A stretch of 64,000 bases of DNA from Enterovibrio paralichthyis (GCF_019209835.1 NZ_JAHUTS010000003.1:62001-126000), one strand, 5' to 3'. Shown: positions 1 to 9,473, counted from the first letter of the stretch. A program made the numbers and translations. Notes: a model not told the origin generated them from the sequence alone.

Positions 1-219
1 GTTCACCGAGGTAAATTTCAGTGATGAAACTGCGGGATAACCAAGTACCCCGCTGTTCGGAAAACACTATACTCAGCAGCCAGAAAACCGGACAGGGGGG
101 GATTGGACTATTTTGTAATTTATTGATTAATCAGTTTCTTATTAGAGAACTTGATCGCGTTTTTAAGATGTACAGACAATGGTGTCTGGGAAATTGTCCA
201 TTGGCAAAAACAAAGAAAA

Positions 220-247
220 AAAGCCCGCATCAGCGGGCTTTAGGGAC
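220..247 (-). terminator. Rho-independent terminator of the SUMF1/PEGA gene
   Basis: A 9-bp perfect stem (220-228 with 233-241, AAAGCCCGC/GCGGGCTTT) has a 4-nt loop. Read on the minus strand it is followed by a run of T (TTTTTTTCTTTG). It lies just downstream of the minus-strand stop codon at 263. Confidence 0.85.
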
Positions 248-262
248 TATGTTGTGTCAGGA

Positions 263-2101
263 CTAGATATTGCGGACGACGCGGAAGCCCAGATAGTTCG
301 CGCTAAGGTCGGATTTCAGCTCTAATCGTTCGGCAACACGGGCGCTGCTTGGCGAGAAGCTCCAGGCGCCTCCACGTGCGACCGGTGCTTGACTTTCCGC
401 CCATTCCCATACGTTGCCCGCGGTGTCATAGACACCAAATGGGTTGGCTGGGAAGCTGCCCACCGGAGACGTACTTTTGTTTGACCACACAGTGCCGCTC
501 CAACCTGTGTTGGCGTTACCAACACCAATGTCGTCGCCCCACCAGTAATCAGACTCGCTACCAGCACGTGCTGCGACTTCCCATTGCACTTCTGTTGGCA
601 GGGAGTAGTCAAATCCAGTTTGTTTGCTCAGCCAGTCAGAATATGCTTTCGCATCGTCTTTCGTGATACACACCACTGGAGAATTTTCACTTTGGTCAAA
701 ACCCGGTTTGCGCCAGTGATGGTTGAGCATTTGCTTGGACTCACCGTTCATCAGCGTGGTGCAACCCTGGCCTTCTTCCGCATCCGTGACATATCCGGTG
801 GCGGCGACAAACTCTCCAAACTGCTTCACGGTAACCGGAGTTGCCGCAATCGAGAAAGGTTGATCAACCAAGACAGGCTGTTGGGCTTCATAGCCTACGC
901 GGTACTGGCCCGCGCCAATGACCACCATTTTAGGTGCCTGATGGTTGTTAGAAAGTTTGTCAGCGAATTGCTTTCCCGGCTTTGGACGATTCTCCTGTTC
1001 GCGCAGGTTAGCCCAAATTTCAGAATCCTTATTCATGTACATTTGGCGGCTGTACGCTTCAAACCCAGGCTTTTCGACAGTCAGTTGGTGTTGACCGGCG
1101 GGCAGCATGATTTCGACCGGTGTTGAGCCGTAAGTCACACCGTTGATCGTCACATTGTCTTCGTAACGGTTAGAACGGATTTTGACGTTAACCCAGCGTT
1201 TTGCCTGCTGCTTGGTGGCCTGCTTCGCAGTAGTAAAAGGTTCTTCTACACAGTAACGCTCAGCAAAATCAAGCAGCTTACATGCTGCATTTTCGTCCGG
1301 CTGGCTGCGCATTTCTGCCTGCATACGGGTGATGTAGCGGTTGGTACCACTAAAGCCACTATCAACCACATTGCTGTTCATTACATGGATATTGAATGAC
1401 ACGCGGTTCGCGTTCAGTTTTGCTGTTGTGGATTCGGTGACGTTATCCAGAACCTGCGACTGGAAGGTGTTCACTGCCTTTTGCATGGTCAGTGTCTTAC
1501 CTTGGTTTGCACACGCTGCGAGCGTCATTGATTCGCTACAGGTGATGGTGTGAACCACTTCAATAGTGTCGGCGAAAGTCAGTTCTTGACGAAGGCGTTT
1601 AACACGCGCTTCTTTTTTCGCTTCCTGCAGATTTTCGAGTGTACTGACCAACAGTTGTTTCTGACGGTTTTCACCTTCAACAATGCGCTGTTGTTCAGAA
1701 ATAGCCTGATCATTTACCAACGTCGCTGCCTGGTTTTCTTTTAACGCATTCCATGCAACTTGGTAATCGTCTCTGTACTGAGTAAGGTCGGTATCAGGAT
1801 TTTCAATCAGTCGACGGAATTGCTCGTCCAATCGTTCTTGTGCCTGAGTACGCTTCTTTTCAAGCTCAATAGCTTTAGTCGCCAGCGTTTCGCGCTCTGT
1901 TAATAACGCTTCCAGCTTATCTCTCTGCGTTTGGAGGTTTTCGGCATGTGCGCTAATTTCACTTCTTTTATCAGCTAGCTTCTGCTCCAGCGCAACCACA
2001 GGATCGTTGGTTGCGACAGTGGCCTCATTGGCAAGCGGTTGACTACTAAGAAGTATCGGCGATAACGCGAATACCAACGCGGTGATGCGATTACTTTTCA
2101 T
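263..2101 (-). CDS. Periplasmic SUMF1-fold protein with coiled coil and PEGA domain
   Basis: Protein of 612 aa beginning with a signal peptide (MKSNRITALVF...PLANE). The next ~35-170 residues are a charged, Glu/Lys/Gln-rich coiled coil. A PEGA-like beta domain follows at ~300-360 (motif YGSTPVEIMLPAGQHQL, then GFEAY). A formylglycine-generating-enzyme (SUMF1) fold occupies ~385-612 (GNVWEWAES, RGGAWSF, GFRVVR). I see no clear equivalent of the catalytic cysteine pair of true FGE, so sulfatase activation is not supported; a structural or ligand-binding envelope role is more likely. The in-frame ATG at 2122 would put residues before the signal peptide, so 2101 (AAGGGA upstream) is preferred. 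A terminator follows. Monocistronic. Confidence 0.8.
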   Translation of the reverse strand: MKSNRITALVFALSPILLSSQPLANEATVATNDPVVALEQKLADKRSEISAHAENLQTQRDKLEALLTERETLATKAIELEKKRTQAQERLDEQFRRLIENPDTDLTQYRDDYQVAWNALKENQAATLVNDQAISEQQRIVEGENRQKQLLVSTLENLQEAKKEARVKRLRQELTFADTIEVVHTITCSESMTLAACANQGKTLTMQKAVNTFQSQVLDNVTESTTAKLNANRVSFNIHVMNSNVVDSGFSGTNRYITRMQAEMRSQPDENAACKLLDFAERYCVEEPFTTAKQATKQQAKRWVNVKIRSNRYEDNVTINGVTYGSTPVEIMLPAGQHQLTVEKPGFEAYSRQMYMNKDSEIWANLREQENRPKPGKQFADKLSNNHQAPKMVVIGAGQYRVGYEAQQPVLVDQPFSIAATPVTVKQFGEFVAATGYVTDAEEGQGCTTLMNGESKQMLNHHWRKPGFDQSENSPVVCITKDDAKAYSDWLSKQTGFDYSLPTEVQWEVAARAGSESDYWWGDDIGVGNANTGWSGTVWSNKSTSPVGSFPANPFGVYDTAGNVWEWAESQAPVARGGAWSFSPSSARVAERLELKSDLSANYLGFRVVRNI

Positions 2102-2799
2102 ATGTCCCTTGCTTATTCTCAATACCTACCGATACCAAGTCCTTAGATATAACGTGGGCTTGGTATCAAAAAGCCTGTCCCAAATTTGTAGATTAACATG
2201 GAAATGATAAATAGCTTTCCGATGTTACTCATTATTTGACGTTTATCGTTATTCTTCAATTCTGATGTTTTGCCAAATAACCCAATAAATTTTATCTACT
2301 TTTGTCGCACTAAGAAATAACTCATTTAATTGTAGTTAAACTTTCAGAAATGCCATTTTATTTGACGTTCACAAGCATAATTTCCGCCATTTTATTGACG
2401 GGACTTTGAATTAAACTGAATCGCGCGTGTGAAATAACAAATAAATGAAAGGGCAAAGATCCGGTTTCACCGGAACGATGATCATGAAATGATCCTGTGG
2501 CTGAACCCTTGAAAGCATGATCAAGCATTGATGATGATGTAAATCGATGAAGTGGTGCGATTAATGCTAACAATATCATTGATTTGAGAGTTGTGTTGCC
2601 GCCAGGTTAGCTTTGGTCCGATGACCGGAAGACGATCTTAAGCGCCGGAAATGTCGAGATCCTGCACAGTTTTCAAATCGAAATGACAAATGCCGTAGTT
2701 TGTACCACTCTTGATCATGTTTCCGTTGCGATTTCGCTTCTCGTTAAGTGGGTCGGCGTGGCAAAATAGCCCGCAGTATTGTTGTTGTTTTTGATTACT
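2102..2799. other. Intergenic region between divergent SUMF1 and AraC genes
   Basis: About 700 bp without a convincing gene, AT-rich between 2200 and 2450. It must hold the promoters of both divergent genes. The only clear structure is a 9-bp inverted repeat, GATACCAAG (2131-2139) and CTTGGTATC (2159-2167), about 30 bp upstream of the minus-strand start. It could be an operator or a remnant of a repeat. No small ORF here has a good ribosome binding site. Confidence 0.5.
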
Positions 2800-3573
2800 A
2801 TGGCATCCGAATTGAAGCACTCACAGGTTATGGCGTTGCCTAACCACCCGTCGTTGCATGCACATGACTACCGTCAGGTGGTGATTGGTCTGCAAGGACA
2901 AACTGAGTTTGAGCTTTCCGGGCGCGGCAGCCTTGTCGGGCCGGGTCAGGGGTGTCTGGTATCTGAATCCGAACTGCATTCTTTCTCCGGCGTCGGCCAG
3001 AATGAGATACTGGTGATTAATCTGCCCGCACCTGTACTGGTGGGTGAGCTGGGGATGAAGGACCGTATGGACCGCCTTTTCGACCGCGATGCCTACTTCC
3101 AGCTCGACAGCCAGGCTCAAACACTGGTTAAAGCCCTGACAACCGAGATGATTGCCAATCCGCACGATGAAATGCTGGGACGCGCCTGCGCAGACACCCT
3201 GCTTTGTGTCATGGAGCGGCATTTTCGTGATCAAATCGCCCCGCGCCGCCATGGTCATCGTCTGAACATGGACATCATCGATCTGTATATCCGCAAACAC
3301 ATCAGTCGCAAAATCAGCGTTGCCCAGTTGGCAGGCTCGGTTTTCCTGGCCGAAAGCCAGTTTCATCAGCTGTTCAAAACCCAGACCGGTGTAACGCCGC
3401 ATCAATACGTATTGAAAAAACGCTTTGAAATGGCGCAGGAGCTGCTTTGTAACAGTCAGTTAAACCTTGCACAAATCTCAGACAGCTGTGGTTTTGCGTC
3501 CCAAAGTGGATTTACCTCAGCCTTCACCCGCTATTTCGGCATTTCCCCATCCCGTTTCCGCCAGCAACACTGA
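2800..3573 (+). CDS. putR: AraC-family regulator, probable activator of proline utilisation (PutR-like)
   Basis: About 257 aa. The N-terminal half is a cupin-like effector domain (HPSLHAHDYRQVVIGLQG is a typical AraC-N start). The C-terminal ~100 residues carry the two helix-turn-helix motifs of AraC (ISVAQLAGSVFLAESQFHQLF; LAQISDSCGFASQSGFTSAF; ending YFGISPSRFRQ). It lies directly upstream of putA in the same direction. In Vibrio vulnificus an AraC-type PutR, together with CRP, activates putAP, so by position and family this is the probable orthologue. The start is uncertain: ATG 2800 is used and an in-frame start lies at 2779; neither has a strong ribosome binding site. Confidence 0.75.
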   Translation: MASELKHSQVMALPNHPSLHAHDYRQVVIGLQGQTEFELSGRGSLVGPGQGCLVSESELHSFSGVGQNEILVINLPAPVLVGELGMKDRMDRLFDRDAYFQLDSQAQTLVKALTTEMIANPHDEMLGRACADTLLCVMERHFRDQIAPRRHGHRLNMDIIDLYIRKHISRKISVAQLAGSVFLAESQFHQLFKTQTGVTPHQYVLKKRFEMAQELLCNSQLNLAQISDSCGFASQSGFTSAFTRYFGISPSRFRQQH

Positions 3574-3777
3574 TCTAAATCATTAAAAAGCAAGAAAACT
3601 TGTTATGCGCAGGCAGAGGCGATGGTTCTCTGTTTGTTAATCATCGGACTTTTTTGCAATAATGCCGCAGAATTTTGAAAGACTCACCGGCACCTCATAC
3701 CTAGAATCGGTCGTTAATCTAACATATTAGTAACATTTGCCACTGCCTCGTGGTATCAAGGAGAGAGGAATCTGCTT

Positions 3778-6700
3778 ATGTTAAAAGCGACCGATGTGTT
3801 GGTGCCAAGTTACCTTGAGCAACCCACGGCGGCTTTATGGCCTGAAATTTCAGCACACTACTGTGTTGATGAAGGTGCGTTGCTCGAGTCGTTGCTGCCT
3901 CTTGCCACGCCCGCTGACGATGAACGCCGCCAGATGGATAAAACGGCAACATCCCTGATCGAGCGTGTCCGCGCCGATAAAACGGCAGTGCAGATGATTG
4001 ATGCATTGCTGTTGGAATACAGTCTGGATACCCGCGAAGGCATTTTGCTCATGTGTTTGGCTGAGGCTTTGATGCGTGTGCCGGACACCAAAACTGCAGA
4101 TGCATTGATCCGCGATAAGCTCGGTGTGGCGGATTGGAAAGCCCATTTAAAAAGCTCCGAATCCCTGTTCGTAAACGCATCTACCTGGGGGCTGATGCTT
4201 ACCGGAAAGGTAGTGAGCATTGATGAGCAAAAAGAGGGTGGCGCCGGTAAAGTCATCAATAAACTGGTGAACAAGATGTCCGAGCCTGTTATCCGTCAGG
4301 CGATGCACCAGGCCATGAAGATCATGGGGCACCAGTTTGTGCTGGGGCGCAACATCAATGAAGCCCTGGATAACGGCAAATCCAATCGCCAGAAAGGCTT
4401 TACCTACTCCTTTGATATGTTGGGTGAAGCGGCGCTGACCATGGAAGATGCGCGCAAGTATTTTGATGACTACATGACGGCAATCGAAACCGTCGCGCAG
4501 CAACTCAACGTTGGCAATGCACCGGCGCCGTCAGTATCTATCAAGCTTTCTGCGCTTCACCCCCGCTATGAAGTGGCCAATGAAGATCGCGTTATGGGCG
4601 AGATGTTTGACATCGTCCTGCGTCTTCTCAAACGTGCCCGCGAGCTGAAAGTGGCGATTACCATTGACGCCGAAGAAGCGGATCGCCTCGAACTCTCCCT
4701 GAAGCTGTTTGAAAAGCTCTTCACCCATCCGGATATCAAAGGCTGGGGCGGTTTCGGTCTGGTGGTTCAGGCCTATTCCAAGCGTGCTTTGCCGGTCATC
4801 GTCTGGCTGGCAGCGTTGGCGAAAGAAAATGGCACAGTGATCCCGATGCGTCTGGTGAAAGGCGCGTACTGGGACAGCGAGATCAAATGGTCACAGCAGC
4901 GTGGTTTGCCGGGTTACCCGGTTTACACCCGCAAAGAAGCGACCGATGTGGCCTACCTTGCCTGCGCACGCTTCCTGCTTTCAGAACACGTAAAAGGACT
5001 GATCTTCCCGCAGTTTGCCAGCCATAACGCCCATACGGTTTCTGCAATCAATGCGATGGCGCGTCACGATCACTACGAGTTCCAGCGCCTGCATGGCATG
5101 GGCGATGCCCTGTATAACCATGCGAAATCCATGTTCGGCCAATCAGTACGCATCTATGCGCCTGTGGGCAGCCACAAAGATTTGCTGCCGTATCTGGTGC
5201 GCCGCCTGCTGGAAAACGGCGCCAACAGCTCTTTTGTTCACCGTCTGGTGGATGCGGCCTGTCCGATCAGTGATCTGACCCAACATCCGGTCGATACCCT
5301 GTTGTCACGTCCGACATTGCACAATTCCCGTATTCCGTTGCCACTGGCGATCTTTGGTGAGGAGCGCGCGAATTCGAAAGGGGTCGCGACGGATATTGAA
5401 AGCGAATGGGCGGCTTATCAGGCTGAAGTGCAGCCTTTCATGCAAACCAAATGGCAGGCAGGCCCCATCATCAATGGCGACCGTCTGGTGGGTGATGAAC
5501 ACACCGTGGTTGCGCCCTTTGATCACAAACTTGTTGTCGGTTCACTGAACTGGGCGACAAAAGATAATGCGGATGTGGCACTGGACGTTGCGGCATCCAA
5601 TGTGGATGGCTGGCGCGCCCTGACTGCTAAAGAACGCGGTAAGTACTTACTCGCGCTGGCTGATAAGCTGGAAGAGAACCTGGGTGAGCTGGTGGCCATT
5701 TGTCACCGCGAAGCGGGCAAGACGATTCACGACAGTATTGATGAAGTGCGTGAAGCGGTCGACTTTCTGCGCTACTACCCGGTACAGGCTGAAAAAATCG
5801 AAGGTGATCTCACCTCGTTTACACGTTTCGATGGTCAGCAAGTGACACTGCGCCGTGAAGGTCGTGGCGTATTTACCTGTATCAGCCCGTGGAACTTCCC
5901 GCTGGCTATTTTTATCGGCCAAATCTCAGCAGCATTGGTCGCGGGTAACACCGTGGTTGCCAAACCGGCTGAGCAAACCTCACTGATTGCATTCCGCACT
6001 ATCGAATTGTTGCTTGAAACCGGCATTCCTGCAGGGGTTATTCACCTGTTGCCGGGTTCTGGTGCCACCATTGGCAGCGCATTAACCAGTGATGATCGTA
6101 TCGCGGGTGTGGCCTTTACCGGTTCGACACCAACCGCGCAACGCATCAACCGTACCTTGGCTTCACGTCAGGCGTCACCGGTGCCATTCATTGCAGAAAC
6201 CGGCGGGCAAAACGCCATGCTGGTGGACAGTACCGCCCTGCCAGAACAAGTGGTGCGCGATGTACTGCGTTCGGCGTTTGCTTCTGCTGGTCAGCGCTGT
6301 TCGGCGCTGCGAGTGCTGTATGTACAGCAGGACGTGGCAGATCGGGTTATCAATCTCATTAAGGGGGCGATGGCTGAAATGCGTGTCGGCTTGCCGTATC
6401 TGCACTCCACAGATGTTGGCCCTGTGATTGATGATGTGGCGCAGGACAAGTTGCAAAACCATATCGATCATCTGTTCAAAACCGCGAAATTTATTGCCAA
6501 GGCACCGATGAAAAGCGAGACCCGTGCCGGTACTTACATTGCGCCAATCGCATTTGAAATCGGCAGCATCGCGGCGCTTAGCGAAGAGCATTTCGGCCCA
6601 ATCCTTCATGTTGTCCGCTACAAAGCCGATGCGCTTGATAGCGTGATCAACGACATCAACGCAGCAGGCTTTGGGCTTACCCTTGGTGTTCACAGCCGCA

Positions 6701-6885
6701 ACGAAAGCACCTACTGCCACATCGAATCGCGTGCACGTGTCGGTAACTGCTACATCAACCGCGATCAGGTAGGTGCAGTGGTTGGCGTACAACCGTTTGG
6801 CGGCCAGGGGCTGTCAGGGACGGGTCCGAAAGCGGGTGGGCCGCACTATCTCTATCGCTTCACGAAAGAAGAGGTGGTGGCATGA
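3778..6885 (+). CDS. putA: Bifunctional proline dehydrogenase / P5C dehydrogenase PutA
   Basis: Protein of 1035 aa that oxidises proline to glutamate in two steps, passing electrons to quinone and NAD. The FAD-binding proline dehydrogenase barrel spans ~180-500 (RLVKGAYWD at 358-366; YAPVGSHKDLLPYLVRRLLENGAN). The aldehyde dehydrogenase domain spans ~580-1030, with general base Glu807 in AETGG and nucleophile Cys841 in GQRCS. It ends in GVQPFGGQGLSGTGPKAGGP...YRF. Compared with the ~1320-aa E. coli protein it lacks the N-terminal ribbon-helix-helix repressor domain and the ~240-residue C-terminal domain; the latter is the next gene, which overlaps by ATGA. Regulation therefore probably depends on the AraC gene upstream. 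A purine-rich AGGAGAGAGG precedes the ATG. Confidence 0.97.
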   Translation: MLKATDVLVPSYLEQPTAALWPEISAHYCVDEGALLESLLPLATPADDERRQMDKTATSLIERVRADKTAVQMIDALLLEYSLDTREGILLMCLAEALMRVPDTKTADALIRDKLGVADWKAHLKSSESLFVNASTWGLMLTGKVVSIDEQKEGGAGKVINKLVNKMSEPVIRQAMHQAMKIMGHQFVLGRNINEALDNGKSNRQKGFTYSFDMLGEAALTMEDARKYFDDYMTAIETVAQQLNVGNAPAPSVSIKLSALHPRYEVANEDRVMGEMFDIVLRLLKRARELKVAITIDAEEADRLELSLKLFEKLFTHPDIKGWGGFGLVVQAYSKRALPVIVWLAALAKENGTVIPMRLVKGAYWDSEIKWSQQRGLPGYPVYTRKEATDVAYLACARFLLSEHVKGLIFPQFASHNAHTVSAINAMARHDHYEFQRLHGMGDALYNHAKSMFGQSVRIYAPVGSHKDLLPYLVRRLLENGANSSFVHRLVDAACPISDLTQHPVDTLLSRPTLHNSRIPLPLAIFGEERANSKGVATDIESEWAAYQAEVQPFMQTKWQAGPIINGDRLVGDEHTVVAPFDHKLVVGSLNWATKDNADVALDVAASNVDGWRALTAKERGKYLLALADKLEENLGELVAICHREAGKTIHDSIDEVREAVDFLRYYPVQAEKIEGDLTSFTRFDGQQVTLRREGRGVFTCISPWNFPLAIFIGQISAALVAGNTVVAKPAEQTSLIAFRTIELLLETGIPAGVIHLLPGSGATIGSALTSDDRIAGVAFTGSTPTAQRINRTLASRQASPVPFIAETGGQNAMLVDSTALPEQVVRDVLRSAFASAGQRCSALRVLYVQQDVADRVINLIKGAMAEMRVGLPYLHSTDVGPVIDDVAQDKLQNHIDHLFKTAKFIAKAPMKSETRAGTYIAPIAFEIGSIAALSEEHFGPILHVVRYKADALDSVINDINAAGFGLTLGVHSRNESTYCHIESRARVGNCYINRDQVGAVVGVQPFGGQGLSGTGPKAGGPHYLYRFTKEEVVA

Positions 6886-7613
6886 GCAAGGGAGTGCAGG
6901 AAATGAATGAAGTGATGACATTGGCAACCCAGTGCCTGGCGGTTTGGGAAGAGTGGAATGCAGAGGGCGTGGACAGCCGCGCCAAGCATCTGGCGGAATG
7001 GGCGGACAACCTGGCCATGCGCGAAGGCGACTTTGCGCTCGCGGCAGACATGATCCGTTTCCATCTTAACCAGGCAAACACGCTGATTGCGCCGGTTCAC
7101 CTGATGCCGGGGCCAACAGGCGAAACAAACGAACTTTACACCGCAGGCAGGGGGCTGTTTGTGGTAACCGGGGACGAGACGCTGTCGCTGATCGCCCTGA
7201 CCGGACAACTGGCTGCAGCGCTGGTGACCGGAAATTGTGTGCTGGTCGCCGTACCGGCCGCATTGAAACATGATGCTGACGCATTGTTGGGCGATCTGGT
7301 GAAAACCGGTGTGCCCAGCCGTCTGGTATCACTGATTGATGTTGAAACCTTGGACACCGCGATTACCTCAGCCCCCTTAAGCGGGTTTGCTGCTGTGGCA
7401 AACGTATCCAACCTGATTGAACTCAATCGTAAACTGGCAGCGCGGGATGGCGTATTGGTGCAGTTCGTTGCGGAAGACGACGCCCAAAACCTGCCTCTTG
7501 TCGCCTCGCCAACCTATTTGCTCCGGTTTATTACCGAGCGAACCAGAACCATAAATGTCACTGCAGTAGGGGGCAATGCCACCCTGCTCGAATTAGGCAG
7601 TGGCGAACATTAA
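6882..7613 (+). CDS. Detached PutA C-terminal (tunnel-lid) domain
   Basis: Protein of 243 aa whose start overlaps the putA stop by 4 nt (ATGA). From memory of E. coli PutA, it matches the C-terminal segment of the long form: LMPGPTGETNELY corresponds to LLPGPTGETNTW, ARDGVLVQF to ARDGTIVSV, and ERTRTINVTAVGGNATLLELG to ERSLSVNTAAAGGNASLMTIG. In long PutAs this domain has an aldehyde-dehydrogenase-like Rossmann fold, lacks catalytic residues and covers the channel between the two active sites. No catalytic Cys or Glu motif is visible here. Translational coupling suggests it is made with PutA and binds it. Often annotated simply as P5C dehydrogenase, which would be misleading. Confidence 0.85.
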   Translation: MSKGVQEMNEVMTLATQCLAVWEEWNAEGVDSRAKHLAEWADNLAMREGDFALAADMIRFHLNQANTLIAPVHLMPGPTGETNELYTAGRGLFVVTGDETLSLIALTGQLAAALVTGNCVLVAVPAALKHDADALLGDLVKTGVPSRLVSLIDVETLDTAITSAPLSGFAAVANVSNLIELNRKLAARDGVLVQFVAEDDAQNLPLVASPTYLLRFITERTRTINVTAVGGNATLLELGSGEH

Positions 7614-7660
7614 AACTACGCGGAATTAGGCACGCAGAGCCTTTGGCTCCAGTGTGCCTT

Positions 7661-7678
7661 CACTGTCTGGTGACAGTG
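7661..7678. promoter_or_regulatory. Intercistronic hairpin between putA C-domain gene and putP
   Basis: Perfect 7-bp stem CACTGTC (7661-7667) / GACAGTG (7672-7678) with a TGGT loop, preceded by a weaker GGCAC...GTGCC pairing around 7629-7658. No T run follows, so it is not a standard terminator. It may stabilise or process the put mRNA between cistrons. Confidence 0.4.
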
Positions 7679-7731
7679 GGGGCACTTGGGGGTGGGGTTC
7701 CTTTTGTGCTTTGTATTGAGAGGGAAAAACC

Positions 7732-9228
7732 ATGATAGAAAACAGCTTTGCAATCAGTGCCACGTTTATCGTGTACCTGATTCTAATGCTTGCCATTGGG
7801 GTATACGCCTACAAACGTACCTCCAACTCGGAAGACTATTTTTTAGGTGGACGTTCACTGGGCCCTTGGCCTGCGGCACTTTCTGCCGGGGCATCAGACA
7901 TGAGTGGCTGGCTGCTGCTCGGTCTGCCGGGTTATGCGTATGCAGCAGGTATTGAATCCCTGTGGCTGGCGGGTGGCCTGTTAGCGGGTACTTACTTAAA
8001 CTGGTTGATTTGTGCAAAGCGCCTGCGCACCTACAGTATCGAAGTGGACAATGCGCTGACTATCCCCGAGTTCCTGTCGCGCCGCTTTGAAGACAACTCC
8101 AAACTGCTGCAAACCATTTCAGCCTTCTTCATTCTGCTGTTCTTCCTTTTCTACACCAGTTCAGGTCTGGTAGCCGGTGGTAAGCTGTTTGAAACGGTAT
8201 TCGGCCTGGAATACAGCACCGCGGTAATTGTTGGTACCGTGTGCGTGGTTTCTTACACCCTGTTTGGTGGCTTCCTTGCGGTATCCTGGACGGATTTGGT
8301 GCAAGGTCTGCTGATGGCAGCAGCGCTGATGATTGTACCAATCGCGACCATGGATGGCGCATTCACTGCGCTGCCGGGCGCTCTGGAAGCGAAAAACCCA
8401 GAGCTTCTGACACTGTGGAATGACATCAGCGGCGAACCGTTGTCAGCGGTGGCTATTCTGTCTCTGGTTGCATGGGGTCTGGGTTACTTCGGCCAGCCAC
8501 ACATTCTGGCGCGTTTCCAGGCAACCCGCAGCAACAAAGACATCACCACCGCCCGCCGTATCGCGGTAGGCTGGAGTGGGCTGTCGATGGCTGGCGCTAT
8601 CCTGATCGGTCTGGTGGGTATCCTTTATGTGGACAAACACCTGGGCGGTGAACTGGCAGATGGCGAAACCATCTTTATGTACCTGGTTAACGCTGCATTC
8701 CACCCAGTGGTAGCGGGTATCCTGCTGGCGGCTATCCTTGCGGCGGTGATGAGTACCGCAGACTCCCAGCTGCTGGTTTCCTCTTCTGCACTGGCGGAAG
8801 ACTTCTACAAGCAAGTATTCCGTCCGAACGCGTCTACCAAAGAAGTGGTCATGGTTGGCCGTTTTGCCGTGATCGGTATCTCTGTGATTGCCCTTGTGCT
8901 GGCGATGAACCCTGAAAGTTCGGTGTTGGGTCTGGTGTCCTACGCTTGGGCTGGCTTTGGTGCAGCCTTTGGTCCTGCATTGTTGCTGAGCCTGTTCTGG
9001 AAAGACATGAACCGCAACGGCGCGCTGGCGGGTGTGGTAATCGGTGGTGTGACTGTCGTGGTTTGGAAACAGCTGACTGGCGGCATTTTCGACCTGTATG
9101 AAATTGTCCCAGGGTTTATCCTTGCATCGCTGGCTATTGTCCTTGTGAGTAAGGCAACCGGTGGAGCACAGGCTTCTGTGATGGAAAAATTTGACGATTA
9201 TGAGCAGAGCCTCAAAACCCTGCCATAG
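7732..9228 (+). CDS. putP: Sodium/proline symporter PutP
   Basis: Protein of 498 aa, the usual length for PutP (E. coli 502), with about 13 hydrophobic transmembrane segments of the sodium:solute symporter (SSS) family. The start MIENSFAISATFIVYL, the YFLGGRSLGPW loop and the SAGASDMSGWLLLGLPG segment are characteristic; Asp56 in the last corresponds to the Na+-site Asp55 of E. coli PutP. The TADSQLLVSSSALAEDFY segment near residue 345 is also typical. It brings proline in for PutA. It is third in the put cluster, with a 118-nt gap upstream and a strong terminator downstream. Confidence 0.97.
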   Translation: MIENSFAISATFIVYLILMLAIGVYAYKRTSNSEDYFLGGRSLGPWPAALSAGASDMSGWLLLGLPGYAYAAGIESLWLAGGLLAGTYLNWLICAKRLRTYSIEVDNALTIPEFLSRRFEDNSKLLQTISAFFILLFFLFYTSSGLVAGGKLFETVFGLEYSTAVIVGTVCVVSYTLFGGFLAVSWTDLVQGLLMAAALMIVPIATMDGAFTALPGALEAKNPELLTLWNDISGEPLSAVAILSLVAWGLGYFGQPHILARFQATRSNKDITTARRIAVGWSGLSMAGAILIGLVGILYVDKHLGGELADGETIFMYLVNAAFHPVVAGILLAAILAAVMSTADSQLLVSSSALAEDFYKQVFRPNASTKEVVMVGRFAVIGISVIALVLAMNPESSVLGLVSYAWAGFGAAFGPALLLSLFWKDMNRNGALAGVVIGGVTVVVWKQLTGGIFDLYEIVPGFILASLAIVLVSKATGGAQASVMEKFDDYEQSLKTLP

Positions 9229-9247
9229 CTGATAATTCATTGAACCG

Positions 9248-9273
9248 AGGGACGCGAAAGCGTCCCTTTTTTA
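9248..9273 (+). terminator. Terminator of putP / put operon
   Basis: 8-bp stem AGGGACGC (9248-9255) / GCGTCCCT (9260-9267) with a GAAA tetraloop, followed by TTTTT, 20 nt after the putP stop. Confidence 0.92.
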
Positions 9274-9473
9274 TTTCTAATCATGTAGTTAGGCAAGCTT
9301 CTGAAGCAAGCTAACAGTTTTGCCATAAATAAGACTGATTATCGTATTAATGACAAATTTGTCACATACGAGAAATGTCAACTAGAGTTAGTAGCGGGGA
9401 CGTGTATCTGAAGCATTGATGGCGCGTTGGAGCCTTGAAAACCGCGGATTTGGGTAGAAGTGAGGACATTGCT

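Noticed and set aside
2..40. Possible last 12 codons of a plus-strand gene (FTEVNFSDETAG then stop)
   Set aside because: One of three frames happens to reach a stop at 38-40; the stretch is too short to support a gene at the window edge.
21..266. 81-codon plus-strand ORF at the left edge
   Set aside because: It runs through the terminator hairpin of the SUMF1 gene and its composition is not protein-like.
263..2101. EgtB (ergothioneine synthesis)
   Set aside because: It has a SUMF1 fold but no DinB-like domain or EgtB iron-binding motif, and it carries a signal peptide.
2131..2167. Inverted repeat GATACCAAG/CTTGGTATC as a terminator
   Set aside because: Loop of 19 nt and no T run; kept only as a note in the intergenic entry.
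2123..2799. Small minus-strand ORFs upstream of the AraC gene
   Set aside because: No ribosome binding sites and low-quality amino-acid composition; the DNA looks like AT-rich intergenic sequence.
7614..7731. Second promoter or riboswitch before putP
   Set aside because: Only hairpins without a recognisable aptamer or promoter pair; not enough to call more than an intercistronic structure.
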